The translations under genes and the position numbers were made by a program. From assembly GCF_964204645.1 (NCBI RefSeq), contig NC_134028.1, positions 22,728,153 through 22,792,152 of the forward strand: a stretch of DNA of 64,000 nucleotides. The letters run 5' to 3'. Shown piece after piece: positions 27,701 to 41,354 of the stretch. The DNA is from Tubulanus polymorphus (taxonomy: Eukaryota > Nemertea > Palaeonemertea > Tubulaniformes > Tubulanidae). The notes beneath the pieces are model-generated. The model was not told the DNA's origin. It did not search any database and saw nothing but the letters and a program-made list of their open reading frames with translations. Position 1 is the stretch's first letter. Every line of letters starts with the position of its first letter.

Positions 27701-29285
27701 TCAAGAGTAGCCAACCGATAAAAACTAGGTATTTTATAACATATAAATGTATTAGCTTCCAGCCACATTATAGTCATCCCAGCGGATGCATTCCGCTTGG
27801 ATGATAATGAAGTTTGATTTTGATGACATCCATAGATATATTGAATTGAATCGCGTTGAATTGAACTGCCACAGAACTCCTCATCAGAATCAGCCACTAG
27901 ACGCCTCCTTATAACTGCAAAATCTTGGCAAAACAAGAAACATTCTTTGGATTGACGTGTGCTCAGAGCTTAGGAAAAGACACCAACAGACGATCACCAA
28001 TCAGTGAAAACGAACGGATCGCCGCCATCTTAATATCACGGAATAATGCTCTTCAGGTTGCTAGGTGGCGCTGTTGTTTCACCGGGTGCTCGATAGCTGG
28101 CGAACAGAATATGGAAACGCATAAGTCAGTACGAAAACAATTTTTGAAATAATCATCTGTCGTCAATAATTTCATGACTGATTGAAACTGTGTTAGTTCT
28201 GCCCATTCGATTGCCGCTGAGTGCTGAAGCATGATTTATCCGTCAAGTCGGAGAATACTGACGTAAGTAGTAAACGATGTTTGACAGTTTTTGTCGGATG
28301 CTTGTATAAAAGTATTAAACATCAATGTTTACTCGGTTGTAAAATGTTTGCTAATCTGACTGTGAATCAATCAAGGCAAAGCAGTGGCCGTTACTAACCG
28401 AGAGCGCAGCGACTTATCAGCGATCATCGCGTATAGGGTAAATAACACAGTAATAGAAACCCAAGGGCAGTTTCGTTGAACGGTAACATTGGATTCAGTA
28501 AAAACATAATTTTTCAATCATTTCCACGATCAACATGACCCTCGGGGGAAAACATGATAGCATCAAAATGATTCCTTGGGTTTAGGCAATCGCGTCCGTG
28601 AATCTGGCTGTGGGAAATTGATCCAGGACCTAGTGATCTCTTGTATATATACGGCTTGCTCCAACTCAGCGGTAAATGGGGGTCCTCTTGGCGACGGTTT
28701 TGAAATATAATGACCATTGACAGTAATTTTTATAACGTACATATGTCTATGGAACTTGAACTGTCTCGCTGGATAGTACAGGTATATCACTATTCAATAT
28801 ACGATTACAGCTGTCAGATTTCATATATTATGACTATAATTCTATTTAATATCCATTCTTTTTTCTATCACAGCTCAATCTGTGGAATATCGATATCGCG
28901 TGTTCTACAGATAAAAACGATGCTGCTAGGCGATGACAATATCGCATGATTGCTAAATTGGTTACTGAAACGAAATGAAACGTTCAGTATAGAAAGTCCC
29001 TTCGTTCTGGATTGTATATATGAATCTCATAATTTTGTGGTAAATTTAGTATTCCTGAAGACGACTATTATAGATGTGATACTCATAACGGCAAAAATAA
29101 ATCACTAACCAAAGAAATCCTTTTCGGACTCGTTTTTTCTTTGTCTGAGCATGAGAGGTTTGTATACATACATATATGATATAGATTTATCATCTGGATA
29201 TGATTTTAATCTATTTGACAACGGTCTCCGGCGGATGTATCAATACAAAGCTATTATACATATACAACATCAAGCTGTATAACTA

Positions 29286-29560
29286 CTGGTCGAGTGGACT
29301 AGTTCCATTGGTCTGTCGGTTATATAGCGCACTTGTTCAATATGTACACGATACCTGGGTTCGATCCCCGGGGGTTACATACGTACTATTTGTATTTATC
29401 GCCACAAAGCGATCAAAAGGGTAATATTCACCCTCCCTCGGCTGGAACCCAAACCACTTGATTGCATCGATACTCGTCTGCCGTGCCGCTCTGCCATGGC
29501 ATGACATCAGGTGGTTCGAGTCCCTATCGTGGGCGGATGTCACGTTACATATGAAATTAT
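29286..29560 (+). mobile_element. Two tRNA-like SINE pieces
   Basis: The first part has an A-box-like GTCGAGTGGACTAGTTCC and a B box GGGTTCGATCCCCGGG. About 130 bp on there is a second B-box-like GGTTCGAGTCCC. Body segments do not match the 11.2/24.5-kb SINEs, so this is a different family. Confidence 0.5.
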
Positions 29561-29899
29561 CGGGGATTTCAGACACTCATGTATTTCAAAGATATTTCTA
29601 GCTCCGTAGATAGAAAAATCAACGACTAGCTATCAATGAGAACCCCTGTGCCACCAGCCTCCAGTACAACGACTAATCTGTCAGAAGTCAGTGTTCATTT
29701 TCGATGAACTTTCATCTAGGTTTCGCATCGTAATCTTAATACCCGACACGTGACAAGGAAACATTTCTCGCTACAAAACCTGTCAACTGCCGCCGACGTG
29801 GTTTTTCATCTGGTTCTTTCAATGAATGACTGATTTATTTACTTATAATGTACAAGATTATAGGGATTAGTTCTTTAGATATAATTTCATACGTAGGTA

Positions 29900-30430
<531 letters not shown>

Positions 30431-33400
30431 CAATAACACTAGCGTGTTAAGCATATCTCCCATAACATCTCAAACCGATCTTTGTATTCGACGACTTCAA
30501 GTTTAGGTTCATTACGGGACATGACGTGAGTGGCATTGAATCAAAGTAGCAGCAGTAGCTTTCTCGAAATGTAAATTCAATAAAGTTATATACATTCTCG
30601 AATCCACTTTCGGCATCTTCTTCTTAGACGCTTACGGGTATGTGTATACTTATCTTTTTATGCATTAGATTTACTAACGGCGCCGGCGGTTATCACGCTT
30701 ACGCAGAGCAAGTGAACAGACGACTTACGTTTGATCCTTAATTTCGTAAAAAGATTTAAGAATAGCCTTCAGTGGTCGAAGGCTTCGTAGGAAATTGAAG
30801 CCGGGAGAACGGCGAGACACTGGCGGTAAATATCGGTTAATAGAAATTACATGTTCATTGCGTAGAATCAAACTCGTCAAAAACTAACTATAAAGTTATA
30901 TTGGCTAATACTATTAGATACGTATGCCCTTAAAAACCTCAACAGCAGTACTGGCAAATGTATACTGGGGCAACGGCGGATCTAGGTCTCTTCCCACAAG
31001 GACTGAAGACGAAAAGGAGCTTTCCTGTTCTAATCAGGGCCCATTTTGGAATGTAATTGCCCTGGGGTGGATTTAGGGGTCAATACCCCTGCCTATCCAT
31101 CGAGGTTGCCCTTTTCGCCGAGACGAAAATCGCATAAAACCTACAAATTTGAGGCTCATCTTTTCAGAATCTGCATCTTATGTATGTATGTCTTATGGAT
31201 GTATGTCTTCAAAAATATATTAGCATCGAAAATGTGACCCCGCAAGTGCCCTTTGACATGGTTGCCTTAATCGAGAAATGCCTTTTCGTTTCTTCTGTAC
31301 CTCAGTCTTCCTAGATCCGCCCCTGTTGTTCGGACTTTTTGGAGGTCACAATTTTTCGTGGGAGTGGTCATGAATCCGGCCTTGTGGGGCCGTTTCAAAG
31401 AACAACCAGTTCGATCATACGTTATGTACACGATTTTTGCATTATCTCCATGCTCTACGTGCGGAGAATGAAAAATGGAATCAAATCAGCAACCATCATC
31501 GCCTGCTATGCAAAACGCCCAGCTTTCAAAACGTGTTTTGATCAAATAATGTTGTCGATTTTATCGCCGAACGCGTGAACATCTGCTTGTCAACTATGAT
31601 TATTAAGAGCTTAACAAGAGAGGATTAGTAAGATTCTCACCCAGCACCCTATAGCTTACCTTGCCACGAGCACCTGTCACTGAGTTTAGACCATCATACG
31701 TATTATAATATACCGCTATTTGCGAGCGTGGCATTTATTTGAATAAGTACCGATGAGTTCGGAATTTCAGGCTTACTGATTTAATCCACAAAGTGCAAAA
31801 TGGATGCAAAATAGCAACTGTTATTATTGTGGAACAACTCATTCCCCTGACTCGCAACTATTGTATACGCAACAAGACTTAGCTTCGAACGACGTATGAT
31901 CCAACGATGATTTTAGATATCGACATTGATCCATAGAAAGACCGGCTGAGCACCATTAGTACTTTCTTTTTTCTCTTACGAAGGAGAAAGCCCTAAGAAG
32001 AATCGCGATCGGTAAGACTAGTAAGTAAAAAAAAAGAAGACATTTCGCTTGAAAGAAACGCAGCACCGGTAACGCGTCTCCGATTACAACCGGGTCAGAA
32101 GTCTTTACCGAGATTAGAGACAGTTTTTACTCTCACGACGATAAAGCCTTAAACAGTATCAAATATGTAAAAGAGACGCGCCAATTGAAACTGAACTGAT
32201 CGCGAACGAGTACCTGTTGTTACTCGGGACTTGAGACGGCTTACTGATTTAAAAATAAAGTGCTTCTCCGATATTTCCCCCGGGGCAAAGTACGTACGTA
32301 TCTAATAAGCAGCTCTGGCCAAAAAGCGTCAGTTATCAATTCAGCTAAATAGCAAAAAACGAAAGCGCTTCAGTGCTGAAAAACGAGTAGAGTCCTCGGG
32401 CAGCATTACATAATACAAACGATGGATTGAATTTGTCATTAGCGCGGGAACTATAGAGATAACATTTTTAACACCTTATCTAATGCTGATATTGCGAAAA
32501 CGAACCACATTCGATGTAGTGAAAAATGACATATTCATTGACACGTTTGAGAACAACACCTGTCATATCAGTTTCCCGATTCTTTGTGACATTGATATAC
32601 GCGTGTAGTACCGTATAGAAATATGGATAGTCCATTGTCCTAACCAGCGTTCATATCGTGATTAGAGAAGCTTCCACTTCAAATTCGGGACTCGACGGCA
32701 ATTGATTCAAGAATACTCTAGATTCAGCTGTCGTTGTGAAATATGGAAAAATCGATCAGAGATTATGTGGACACCCGATGAGGTTGGTTGGTGGTTGAGA
32801 GCATCTGTGATATGTTTATAACAATATAATGAATTTGTGATAGCCTTTGTGCGGGGCCACGCGCCATGTTTTTGTTTTGTGGGGAAATGTTCATTAAGAT
32901 TTCAATTTCCATGTGTTTATTATCATTTTGAAAGATTCAGTTCCACACAAGATCGTACCCTTTTAAAAAAAATGCCTGAAAACCCAAAATGGCAGTAGAG
33001 GACCTGGCAAGGTATTATCACTGAAATAGTTGAAATAAAATATAATTCCGATTTTACGTCAATTCCCTGTTGGTAATGATCGACTTACTGGTTAATCAAA
33101 AACGTGGGGAAAATCCTCCGAGAAAAGAAAATTACGAGAATGGGTTTTTCGTATCAAAGCGTTAGCGATTTATCGTATCGAAGAAAGAATATCACGATAG
33201 ATTTCGAAGTTGATTTATCGATAGAATCGGTGATCTATGAAAACGTCTAATCATTGATCAGATAATGAAACGTAATGAAAAAAAAAATCAAATAGATCCC
33301 GAAAAGGCGCCCGATTAAACGTTTGTTTTTTTTTTCGTTCACAAGACGAACTGTTGTGTAATACTGTGGCAGAATGGCGCGTGGGTTCGATTGCGTGTAG

Positions 33401-34732
33401 ATAGCTTTCGCAATAAATACCCGAACCATAAAGTGCCTAAAGCAGCCGTCTGATCCATCCATACCTGCTGTCTATATCAGTTGACTGATCACATGAGGAA
33501 TGAATAGTTCCCAGCAAATTACCGGCTAAATCTATCATTTCCGCAAAGCCAACTTTTCGTGAACTCTTTACCTTTTGGCCTGACCATTCATACTACGCGT
33601 TACCTGTATTGTACAGTGCGATACGATTACGGCAAATGCTATTCTAAAACCGAGAAGTCGAAAAGCTTTGAAGTGGAATTCTTTGTAATAAACGTTATTG
33701 AACCGAAAAAGTCGCTACAACATGATTTCATTTCGTTTTATTTTTGTTAGCGTATTCTTTATAATACAGAACCTTCCATTGACTGTATAATCAACCCATG
33801 CATAAACATAAACATCGAAATCCTAAATCGTGACTTCGACGCCAGATTGAATTCGATGACCAGATGGTTCGTAGGCGGGATCACAATTCGATAGCGTCGA
33901 ATACGTCCGCGATTATTTGCCACGTATTTTCGATTTTATCGAAGAAATACCTCAACGAATTTTACCGGTAGGTTTTCGGGTAATCCACCACCTGCAAAAG
34001 ACAGGTTTCGATTCTGACGTCCAAGAACGAGTTCGAATCGTAAGTAGCGTATGGAAATGATTTGGATCACTGCAAAAATACTAGAATAACGGACATATGC
34101 GGACGATGTCGTTTGGTCGCGAACAAGTGAATACACTGTTTGAATATTCAATAGACCGATCGAGATACAAGATTTTCCATTTTGAATAAAATGTTCATAT
34201 CGCTAACGAAATTGAGAAAACATTTTCCTTTTAGCAAACACCATTAAAAAGACCTCAGGAGCCTTATTTTCGCTCGAACAAACTAAGCCTACATCCAATT
34301 GATGACCTTCACCTTTAAGGCTTTCTGCCCTGTATCGTGTTACGTACTATAAAATCCATTTTCTTCCTGTTTTAGTGTCCGTAGAACAACTTCATAAACA
34401 GGCTTTTTGTTTGAATATCCACTGAAATGGGTTTTGTTTTCAGAGGTTCGCTCGTAAATAAGTTTACGCGTAATTTACTTTTCAACTAGGCGATTAAGCG
34501 TTGTAAGCCGAGTGTACAAACAGGTCATAAACCGATTTACCTATTGTGAAAAGTAACCATTTCTTTGATTAACACGAGTTCTGAAATCGCAAATAATCGT
34601 CGATCTTTTACAAGCTGAAAAGTTTAAACATTGAATATAGGTAAAAATGTCTACGCATCTAACGATAACTTGGATCTGGTCCTACATAGACGACACGCGA
34701 AAAATTTCTGCTAATGCTAACGTAGTCATATG

Positions 34733-35012
34733 CAGTGAATCCTCGTTACAACAAACTCCAGGGCGCCAGAAAAATCTGTTCGTTATAACCGAAAGTTCTT
34801 TATACAACGGAACCCAGTTACAACGAACTTCAGGGCACCAGAAAAATCTGTTCGTTATAACCGATAGTTCTATATACAGAGGAACCTCGTAACGAACTTC
34901 AGGGCACCAGATAATCTGTTCATTATAACCATTATTTCGTTATACAGTGGAACCTCATTACAACGAACTTCAGGGGCCAGAAAATCAGTTCGTTATAACC
35001 GATAGTTCGTTA
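34733..35012. repeat. 75-bp tandem repeat, four copies, related to pogo/Tigger-like ends
   Basis: Each copy contains GGAACCTCGTTACAACGAAC, CTTCAGGGCACCAGAAAAAT, and CTGTTCGTTATAACCGATAG. The third copy is followed by ATACAGTGGAACCTC, resembling the terminal sequence of pogo/Tigger-type elements. The array ends about 150 bp downstream (minus strand) of the GPCR exon donor. The frame open through it (34647-34892) is an artefact of the repeat. Confidence 0.85.
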
Positions 35013-35160
35013 AATCTGGTATGAAATTACTCAAATTGTCTTCGGACATAATTCTATATTCGATATATCCGATGAATCCTCGTATCCGAGTTCGTTTTAA
35101 CAAGGTTCCGCCGTACAGCGAAGGTGAGAAGATACATTTTGAAGAAAAAGATGTACTTAC

Positions 35161-35568
35161 TGGTTAGTATAGTATCCACTAATGTGATAGGTAATACGAT
35201 TATAGCTACCAATAGATCAGCTACGGCTAAATTAACGATAAAGTAATTAGTCACAGTGTGCATCCGAGGATTCTTATAAACAACGGACACAACTAATACG
35301 TTCCCGATAATGGCTAGAACGAACGCGACCAGATAAGCTACGCTGATTAAAATTACCATGTGAACGAGCAGTTTGAAATCGCCCTCGTCGGCACCGGAAT
35401 TCGACGAGTTGTTTCTCAATTCGGTGCCGTTGAAAGCGCTCAAATTCGACGACATGTTGACGTTATTCCTACTACTGGCGGCGTTCATCCCAAATCCGGA
35501 CGTTGGGCCGTATTCCGAAATTATTGAATAGTTTAACGCCGTCATATTTCGAGGTTTTTCCGAATATC
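35161..35568 (-). CDS. Rhodopsin-class neuropeptide GPCR, first coding exon (N-terminus, TM1, TM2)
   Basis: The exon is bounded by acceptor TCTCTACAG (exon from 35568), has the ATG at 35545, and ends at donor A/GTAAGT after Thr128 (35161). The extracellular N-terminus has several N-x-S/T sites (NMS, NLS, NGT, NNS). TM1 spans about residues 58-90, with the GN..V signature at 81-82. The loop [10 protein letters not shown] follows. TM2 spans about 98-127, with NLAVADLL and the conserved Asp110. The [20 protein letters not shown] and LPITLVD segments are typical of receptors of the NPFF/orexin/SIFamide group, which couple to G proteins in the plasma membrane. The remaining exons (TM3-7) must lie to the left; none was recognised. 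Residues that seem to continue past Thr128 are intron. Confidence 0.88.
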
Positions 35569-36138
35569 CTGTAGAGAAATCGACTTTCTTTGTGAAATCT
35601 CCAAAATGTGGTAAGTTTTACGTACGGGATCTTTCTTCATTTGCATTTTCGCGCGTCATGCTGAATTATCTACAATGACAACGGGAATTGCGGTTACACC
35701 GTCGCCTGCTCGATGCGCACGTCCGCTTTCACAATCGCAAAATTTTCCACCCGTAAAATGTTGTCTGATAGTAAAAAAATATTCGCTGGCAGAGACGAAA
35801 AAACAGTCAAAATCGTAGTTATAAACACTCCGTGGCCTGTTCTGTTGGTCGGTTAGAAATGAGCTGCGCTTTAAAACAGGCGACGCAGCTGCGAAAAATC
35901 ACCGTTCGACAAAATGTAAAATGCCACGCGCGAAATCTCCTCCGGTTCGAGTAGCACTCGGCCGCATTTTTCGCTTTAAAAAAACCCTGAAATCAAGACT
36001 ATATTCGCTCGAGTCACTCGTGGAAGCGGTGCACTCGTAATGAAACACTGGCAGAAATAAAATGAACACACAATAGTGTAAGATCGAGTGCCAGACGCGT
36101 GTTCAGCGGATCGTCTTGCTTCGACTCAGCCAAGCTTA

Positions 36139-36146
36139 TATTTATA
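36139..36146 (-). promoter_or_regulatory. Candidate TATA box for the GPCR gene
   Basis: The minus strand reads TATAAATA here. It lies in a CpG-dense stretch (about 36.05-36.40 kb) about 0.6 kb upstream of the GPCR coding start, and that exon begins at a splice acceptor, so a separate 5' UTR exon near 36.1 kb is expected. The position fits, but no transcript evidence is available. Confidence 0.35.
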
Positions 36147-37504
36147 GATAGTCGGCGAATCACACACAAAATCCGCAAAACTGTTATGAAAAACGCGTGT
36201 CTGTCGCATCGAACAGCGGCCACTCGCGTGCGCTTCTTAGCCGAGGAGAGGAATCCTACGATCAGATCGCGACGATTCTACGAATCCGCGTCGGCGCTTT
36301 GCAACTAGTTGAACGCGCTCTCAGACTATAACATCAGCGCGCTCGCTCCGTTCGAGCGCTGCATTCGCGGCGGCGGCAGACACGGGTCTTATCGAAATAT
36401 TCAATCGTATGCAAAACGTTGAAATCGGCTTCGAATCGTGTTTTCTAATTCCGCGCAAAATAAAGCGGAAAAAAACGTGTGAAAGTAGCCTTGTTTGCAT
36501 CGAATCTAAACTGTGTTGAGAATCATTGAAATGTGCTTAAGATTCGATTCGTCTCGTTACACAAGTTCAGTTATACAGTAGCTATTACGTGTTGAGATAA
36601 GCTCAGTTTATAGAAACAGCAAATCGGTTTTTTTTAAATTATTATTATTATTATTATTATTATCATTTAATAAACTCGTCCCGTTGCATATGTTGCGATA
36701 AACTGGAATACGTGTATGTATCAGTGTAACGAGAAACGTGCGCAGTTTAACATTACGTTGCAGATGTAAGAAGTCGATTTGAAAAAACTACGACGATCAA
36801 ATTTCATTCAAACTTTCATCCGATCCGTTCATCCTCACGCACGCACGAAATCTATGTATATGGTTTGATGTATATGTGCGCGCTAGTTTTATCCTGATTT
36901 CCAGCCCTGATTACGGTTTTATTCAAAACGGCTTTTCCTCCCGATACTGATGTTGAGTGTCTTCAACTGGGGGGAAATTCTGAAGATATTATCGACATGT
37001 ACGTATAAGATAACGATTGCGGGATGCGAAAAAAATCAGAGTAGGTCATGTATCGGTGTGATTCTGGATTTAGGTTTTAGTTAAAACGACATTTCCTCCC
37101 GTTGAAGAGCTTCGAATCGTGAAATTCCAAAGAATTTATCGACTTATCGACCGTATGTAAAATCACCGAGTGCCAGAACGGAAAACTCTAACGCCAAACG
37201 AAACGACTTAAAAACTACGACGCTTTGTACTCGAAACGACCGTTTCTAAAAATCCCTCGCGCAAAACGACGCCGCGCTACGACTGCTTCGTTAACTTTAC
37301 ACCCAGTCGATAGCGGTGAAAACAGTACGACGAGAAACTGGCACGATGGGTTTGAAAGGAATTACATTAGCGCGCGTCGTTTGCTCGACGGTCTCAGCGA
37401 CCATGATCGATGCGTTTTAATCCATTAGAGTTCTTCGGGTTCGATGTCGACGACTGCGGTTGAGCGACGAACCAGTCCGGTCGTGATCGATCAATTCGCG
37501 CCCG

Positions 37505-37603
37505 AATGACGGTGAACAACTCCTCCGTCGACGATATTCTCCAAATTTCGACGCCATCTAGCGACATTCTAAACGACTTCAACGATGACGAATGGTCGTA
37601 ATT
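37505..37603 (+). CDS. Weak candidate: short acidic C-terminal-like frame
   Basis: A short plus-strand frame reads MTVNNSSVDDILQISTPSSD and ends FNDDEWS before TAA. It could be the last exon of an unseen gene (a possible acceptor ending CCAG precedes it near 37472) or chance. It lies in CpG-rich DNA about 1.4 kb from the putative GPCR promoter. No family recognised. Confidence 0.15.
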
Positions 37604-37916
37604 TGTTGGTTTTAATCGAGCTAGCGGGACCGTTCTCCACTTACGATTGTCGTCTTTGGGAAAACATTCTTACCACGAGTGAAACGGGAGAGAGAGAGTA
37701 TTTGAGCTCTTCAGAATCCAGGTTCCTACAGATTGCGGTTTAGAAAATGCGCTTTGTTTGTGTCTTCTCGAAATAAGGAAATGAATTGTCGCGTGTTCAA
37801 AGCGAACTCGGAGGTATTCTTAATTCAAGACATTAGAAGAATTTCGATCATCTGAGAAATACTTCCAAATATTCTCAAAGAATAACGATTTTTTCATCCA
37901 AACATTACCTTTAATC

Positions 37917-38060
37917 GGTAGATTTCGTTTGATTTTTTTTTATTTGCCGTCCCTTCCAAACCCACCACACCTGCCCGCCACCGAAACAGGGGGTTTAGTA
38001 TTGGAATCAGAAATCGAAGTACAGATAAAGTTATGTGACCGTTGGTCGAAGATACATAAT
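37917..38060 (+). repeat. Interspersed repeat copy 1
   Basis: Shares GGTAGATTTCGTTTGATTTT, AAACCCACCACACCTGCC, CGAAACAGGG and GATA.AGTT.TGTGA with 39306-39450, about 70-80% alike by eye. The SINE-split copy at 24420-24735 belongs to the same family. Confidence 0.8.
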
Positions 38061-38353
38061 TGGAAATTTCGATCCCTGTTCATTCAAACAATCTTCTAAA
38101 CAGCCTTAATCGGCACGAGCAAGTGATGGGTATTTTTACCGTATGCAAATATATTCATCTGAATTCAAAATTGTTATTTTGTTCTGATTTGTTCGTTGTT
38201 TTACATTCTCGATCGAGCCATTTGATCTTAAACGATATCATATACACATTTTTGACAAAAAGAAAAATGTCTTGCATACAAACCTGACTTGTAAATGCGG
38301 AATTATCCGACTGAATATTTGTTTACTAACTTTTTATTCCATATATTTCCGTT

Positions 38354-38402
38354 TTAGCCTACCTCATCAGACAAAACCTCACCAGACAAAATCTCATCGG
38401 AC
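38354..38402. repeat. Short 15-bp tandem repeat
   Basis: Three successive imperfect copies of CTCATCAGACAAAAC, related to the CCTCATCAG motif of the MITE at 3.8 kb. Confidence 0.7.
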
Positions 38403-39305
38403 GGTGATGTTTTTGACTCCAGTGAATTTACCGTTTGCTAGTTAACTTATCGAACGGAATAAAACTGACCGTCCCGTTACCTGTAGACGAAGAAGAATTA
38501 CTCAAAATGCCAAAAAATATCTTATGTTAACCCCTATATCAAACACAGTTATACCTACCGCAGTTACGGTGAGATTGGGTAATTTAAATGCATATGGGCA
38601 TTATATAAATGGTATTATCACATGTGTTGATTTCAGATCATGTCCCGCTTCCGGAAAATGCCAAAAACGTGAGCTGCATATCGTTCTGTACGCTCGTAAA
38701 TAAACCCGTTTCTTTCGATAAATATGAGTTTCCTGAGTGAGCGTTTTTATCAGCGGTCTTCGATGATGAACAACATTGTTTTCATGGACTGTCCTATTTG
38801 ATCGACGAATTCAAATAGAGGATTTTAGTTCTTCGAGCTAAAAAAAATACTCTATCATTTTCAACACAGGTTTATTTCCAAAGAGCAGTTGAAACAATAT
38901 AAAAAAAGGTGAATACGTGATACCCGTAGCAGCTAGAATGTAATCAGTAGGCGGAGAAACCTAGGTTGGAATTTGCTGTGATAACTGTGAAATCAGAGTT
39001 TTTCAAATAACACTTGATGTAGAAATTCTCTATTAGTTTTACTTCCTATTTTCCTTCGGGCAATGTGCGCCGTTTAGTCGCAAAACAAATGAAGTGAAAA
39101 GCTGCAAAATTACGAAATTGTCACGCAAACGCATTATATTCTTTATTTTTGTATGTTTTCCTTTTGGTTAAATCCGATGCACACACACGAACATAATTCA
39201 CAATAGAGTCTTTTTGTGATATCAGACTCAGCAGGTATTTCGAGTTTCAAGTAATGTTTGACCAGTCATTATGATTTTGAAATAAGCATTGACCCTGTTA
39301 TTTAT

Positions 39306-39450
39306 TTGATAGGTAGATTTCGTTTGATTTTTTTTTTTTGTTCTTTGATTCGGTGTCACGTACAAACCCACCACACCTGCCGTGAGCGAAACAGGGTTTG
39401 ATTTATAAATCGAAAATCAAGTGCAGATATAGTTGTGTGATCGGCGGTCA
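39306..39450 (+). repeat. Interspersed repeat copy 2
   Basis: Same family and orientation as 37917-38060. Contains GTGTCACGTACAAACCCACC, then ACACCTGCC, GAAACAGGGTTTGATTTATA, and CAGATATAGTTGTGTGATCG. Confidence 0.8.
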
Positions 39451-41354
39451 GAATGACCAGTTTTTTAACGACATTGACAAACGGTGGAAAGGTTATGATG
39501 TAATGCATGCTTTCGCATCAAAGCATTATATCATCTATATTGCTTAATAACAACGGTATAATCTCGTAAAATAGCATAAATTCTTATGAATATGGTGGTT
39601 CACTAGATTGGAGTCGGGGTTACGTCTACAAGGTCATAGACAATTACTGACGATCTCATAAAGAAACGTCTATTGAATAATAACAATGATAAATCCAAAT
39701 TTAATAACGAAAATGAATAACGCAAAACAGGTGCGCGTTGGTACGATCCGGTCAACGTCATTCGCTTAATGAATGAAATAATGAAGATATGAACTGATTT
39801 ACTATGCGTGTGTACCCAGAAACCCGACGCCATTTACGACGTAAAGAAATTTGTCCGCCAGTCGTTCACGCGTAGGTCACAGCGTGATCCCTTCACGCCA
39901 AGAATGTTCTGTTTTGAAAACTTTCCGCATTCGATTGTAACGAGTCGGTGTGGTTCCGGCGCGAGGGGTATCAGACGTTTTTTGTGTGGCTTCGCGTGTG
40001 TTAACGAATTAACTCAACGGGTCGCTGATAATTTTGGCCAATAAATACCATCGACGCGGACGATTGTACAGAGCGCCTTCCGCAAATTGGTTTCGAGAAA
40101 AAATGCTTTTATCGCATGTGAATATTTTCGGTGTGACAAATGGTTGGAAAAGAAAACGTAAATTTTTCTAGCCGGTTCTTCCTATTCTGTAACAAATATT
40201 TACACCGAACAATATGAATATTTCCTCGACAAAAAAAACGTTAATTTTTCCATTTGTGAAACACCCTGTTCGTATTGTAACAAATTACATAGAAAACAGG
40301 AGACAAAGAAAAGACAAACAAGTCCGAAAAGTTTCCTTCAGTTAACGATTTTTTTTCGACTATGTTCTAATGATCATCTTCCGGGAAACCGAGACAGTAT
40401 TTTTCTATATCACCGTTACTTTCACATATTAAAATTCGATGGATAAAACATACGACGAAATAATAGAGACAATCAACGAATGATAGTCGGTATTCGCGTT
40501 GATATCCTTGCGAATTTATATTTTCAGTCATATAAAACCCATAATAGTATTTTCTAATGTTCATCGTAAAGCTACGACTGACGATGGAAAATGCTTTCAA
40601 TATTCCTATTAACATCGAGGCTCCAATGGAATTATTCAGAGATGATTGTTTGATATGCCATTCTATGGTGGTACTTTCTATCGACGAACGCATGCATTAT
40701 GTAGTAGTTGAATCAATGAATTTTAAAAAATATACTTTGCCATAGAAACTGTTGCCGCCACGAACAACGAATTCAATAATATTGCGCAACCATATCTGCC
40801 TCGAAAAAAAAAATCAAAGATTTCATTTAGAAAATAGATTATTTAATATTTATAAGCATGTTTTATCATCTATAGATAACGACAACATTTACTTGATAAA
40901 TAGTAATTGTTTCTCGATTTTGTTGTGAAAAATTCGATTGAAATCTAATCCGAATTTGTATATAAAAATAACCGCCCTCATTATTATTATTCGTAAGAAA
41001 GCGTTCTGAGAATAAACAATATTGTTTTAGAATTTTCTACGAGTTTTTATTTCCTTTAAGTACATGTAATTCGTCTGGTTCTTTCTGGAGTTCTGAAAAA
41101 CAAATATTTTACCTCGCATCTCTCGGACGCTTTTTTCATACGCTCACTATTTCTTTCTAGAAGATTTGATAGCTAAAACCAACAGAGAAGCGTTTAGCAA
41201 TTTTCATGATACTCACATGCAGCCACCCGCCCCTTGATCCCACGAAATCAAAAGTACATGAGATGTCTGAGACGAATTGGCTCAGTAAAATAAGATATTA
41301 GCTTATTCTTTTCATGTTTTTGTAAATTCTAAATTCTTTAATTTGCACATGAAT

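Larger units (their letters stand above)
36400..41040. other. Intergenic, no accepted gene
   Basis: Between the GPCR 5' end and the methyltransferase 3' end. Holds repeat copies 1 and 2 and a short ATT run (36645). One weak candidate, a plus-strand short acidic frame at 37505-37603, is discussed separately. The minus-strand frame 40367-40693 has no recognisable domain and overlaps a fold-back repeat fragment near 40340-40390. Confidence 0.45.

Noticed and set aside
34647-34892. 81-residue plus-strand frame with an internal protein repeat
   Set aside because: The repeat is the 75-bp DNA tandem array (75 is divisible by 3), not a protein repeat under selection.
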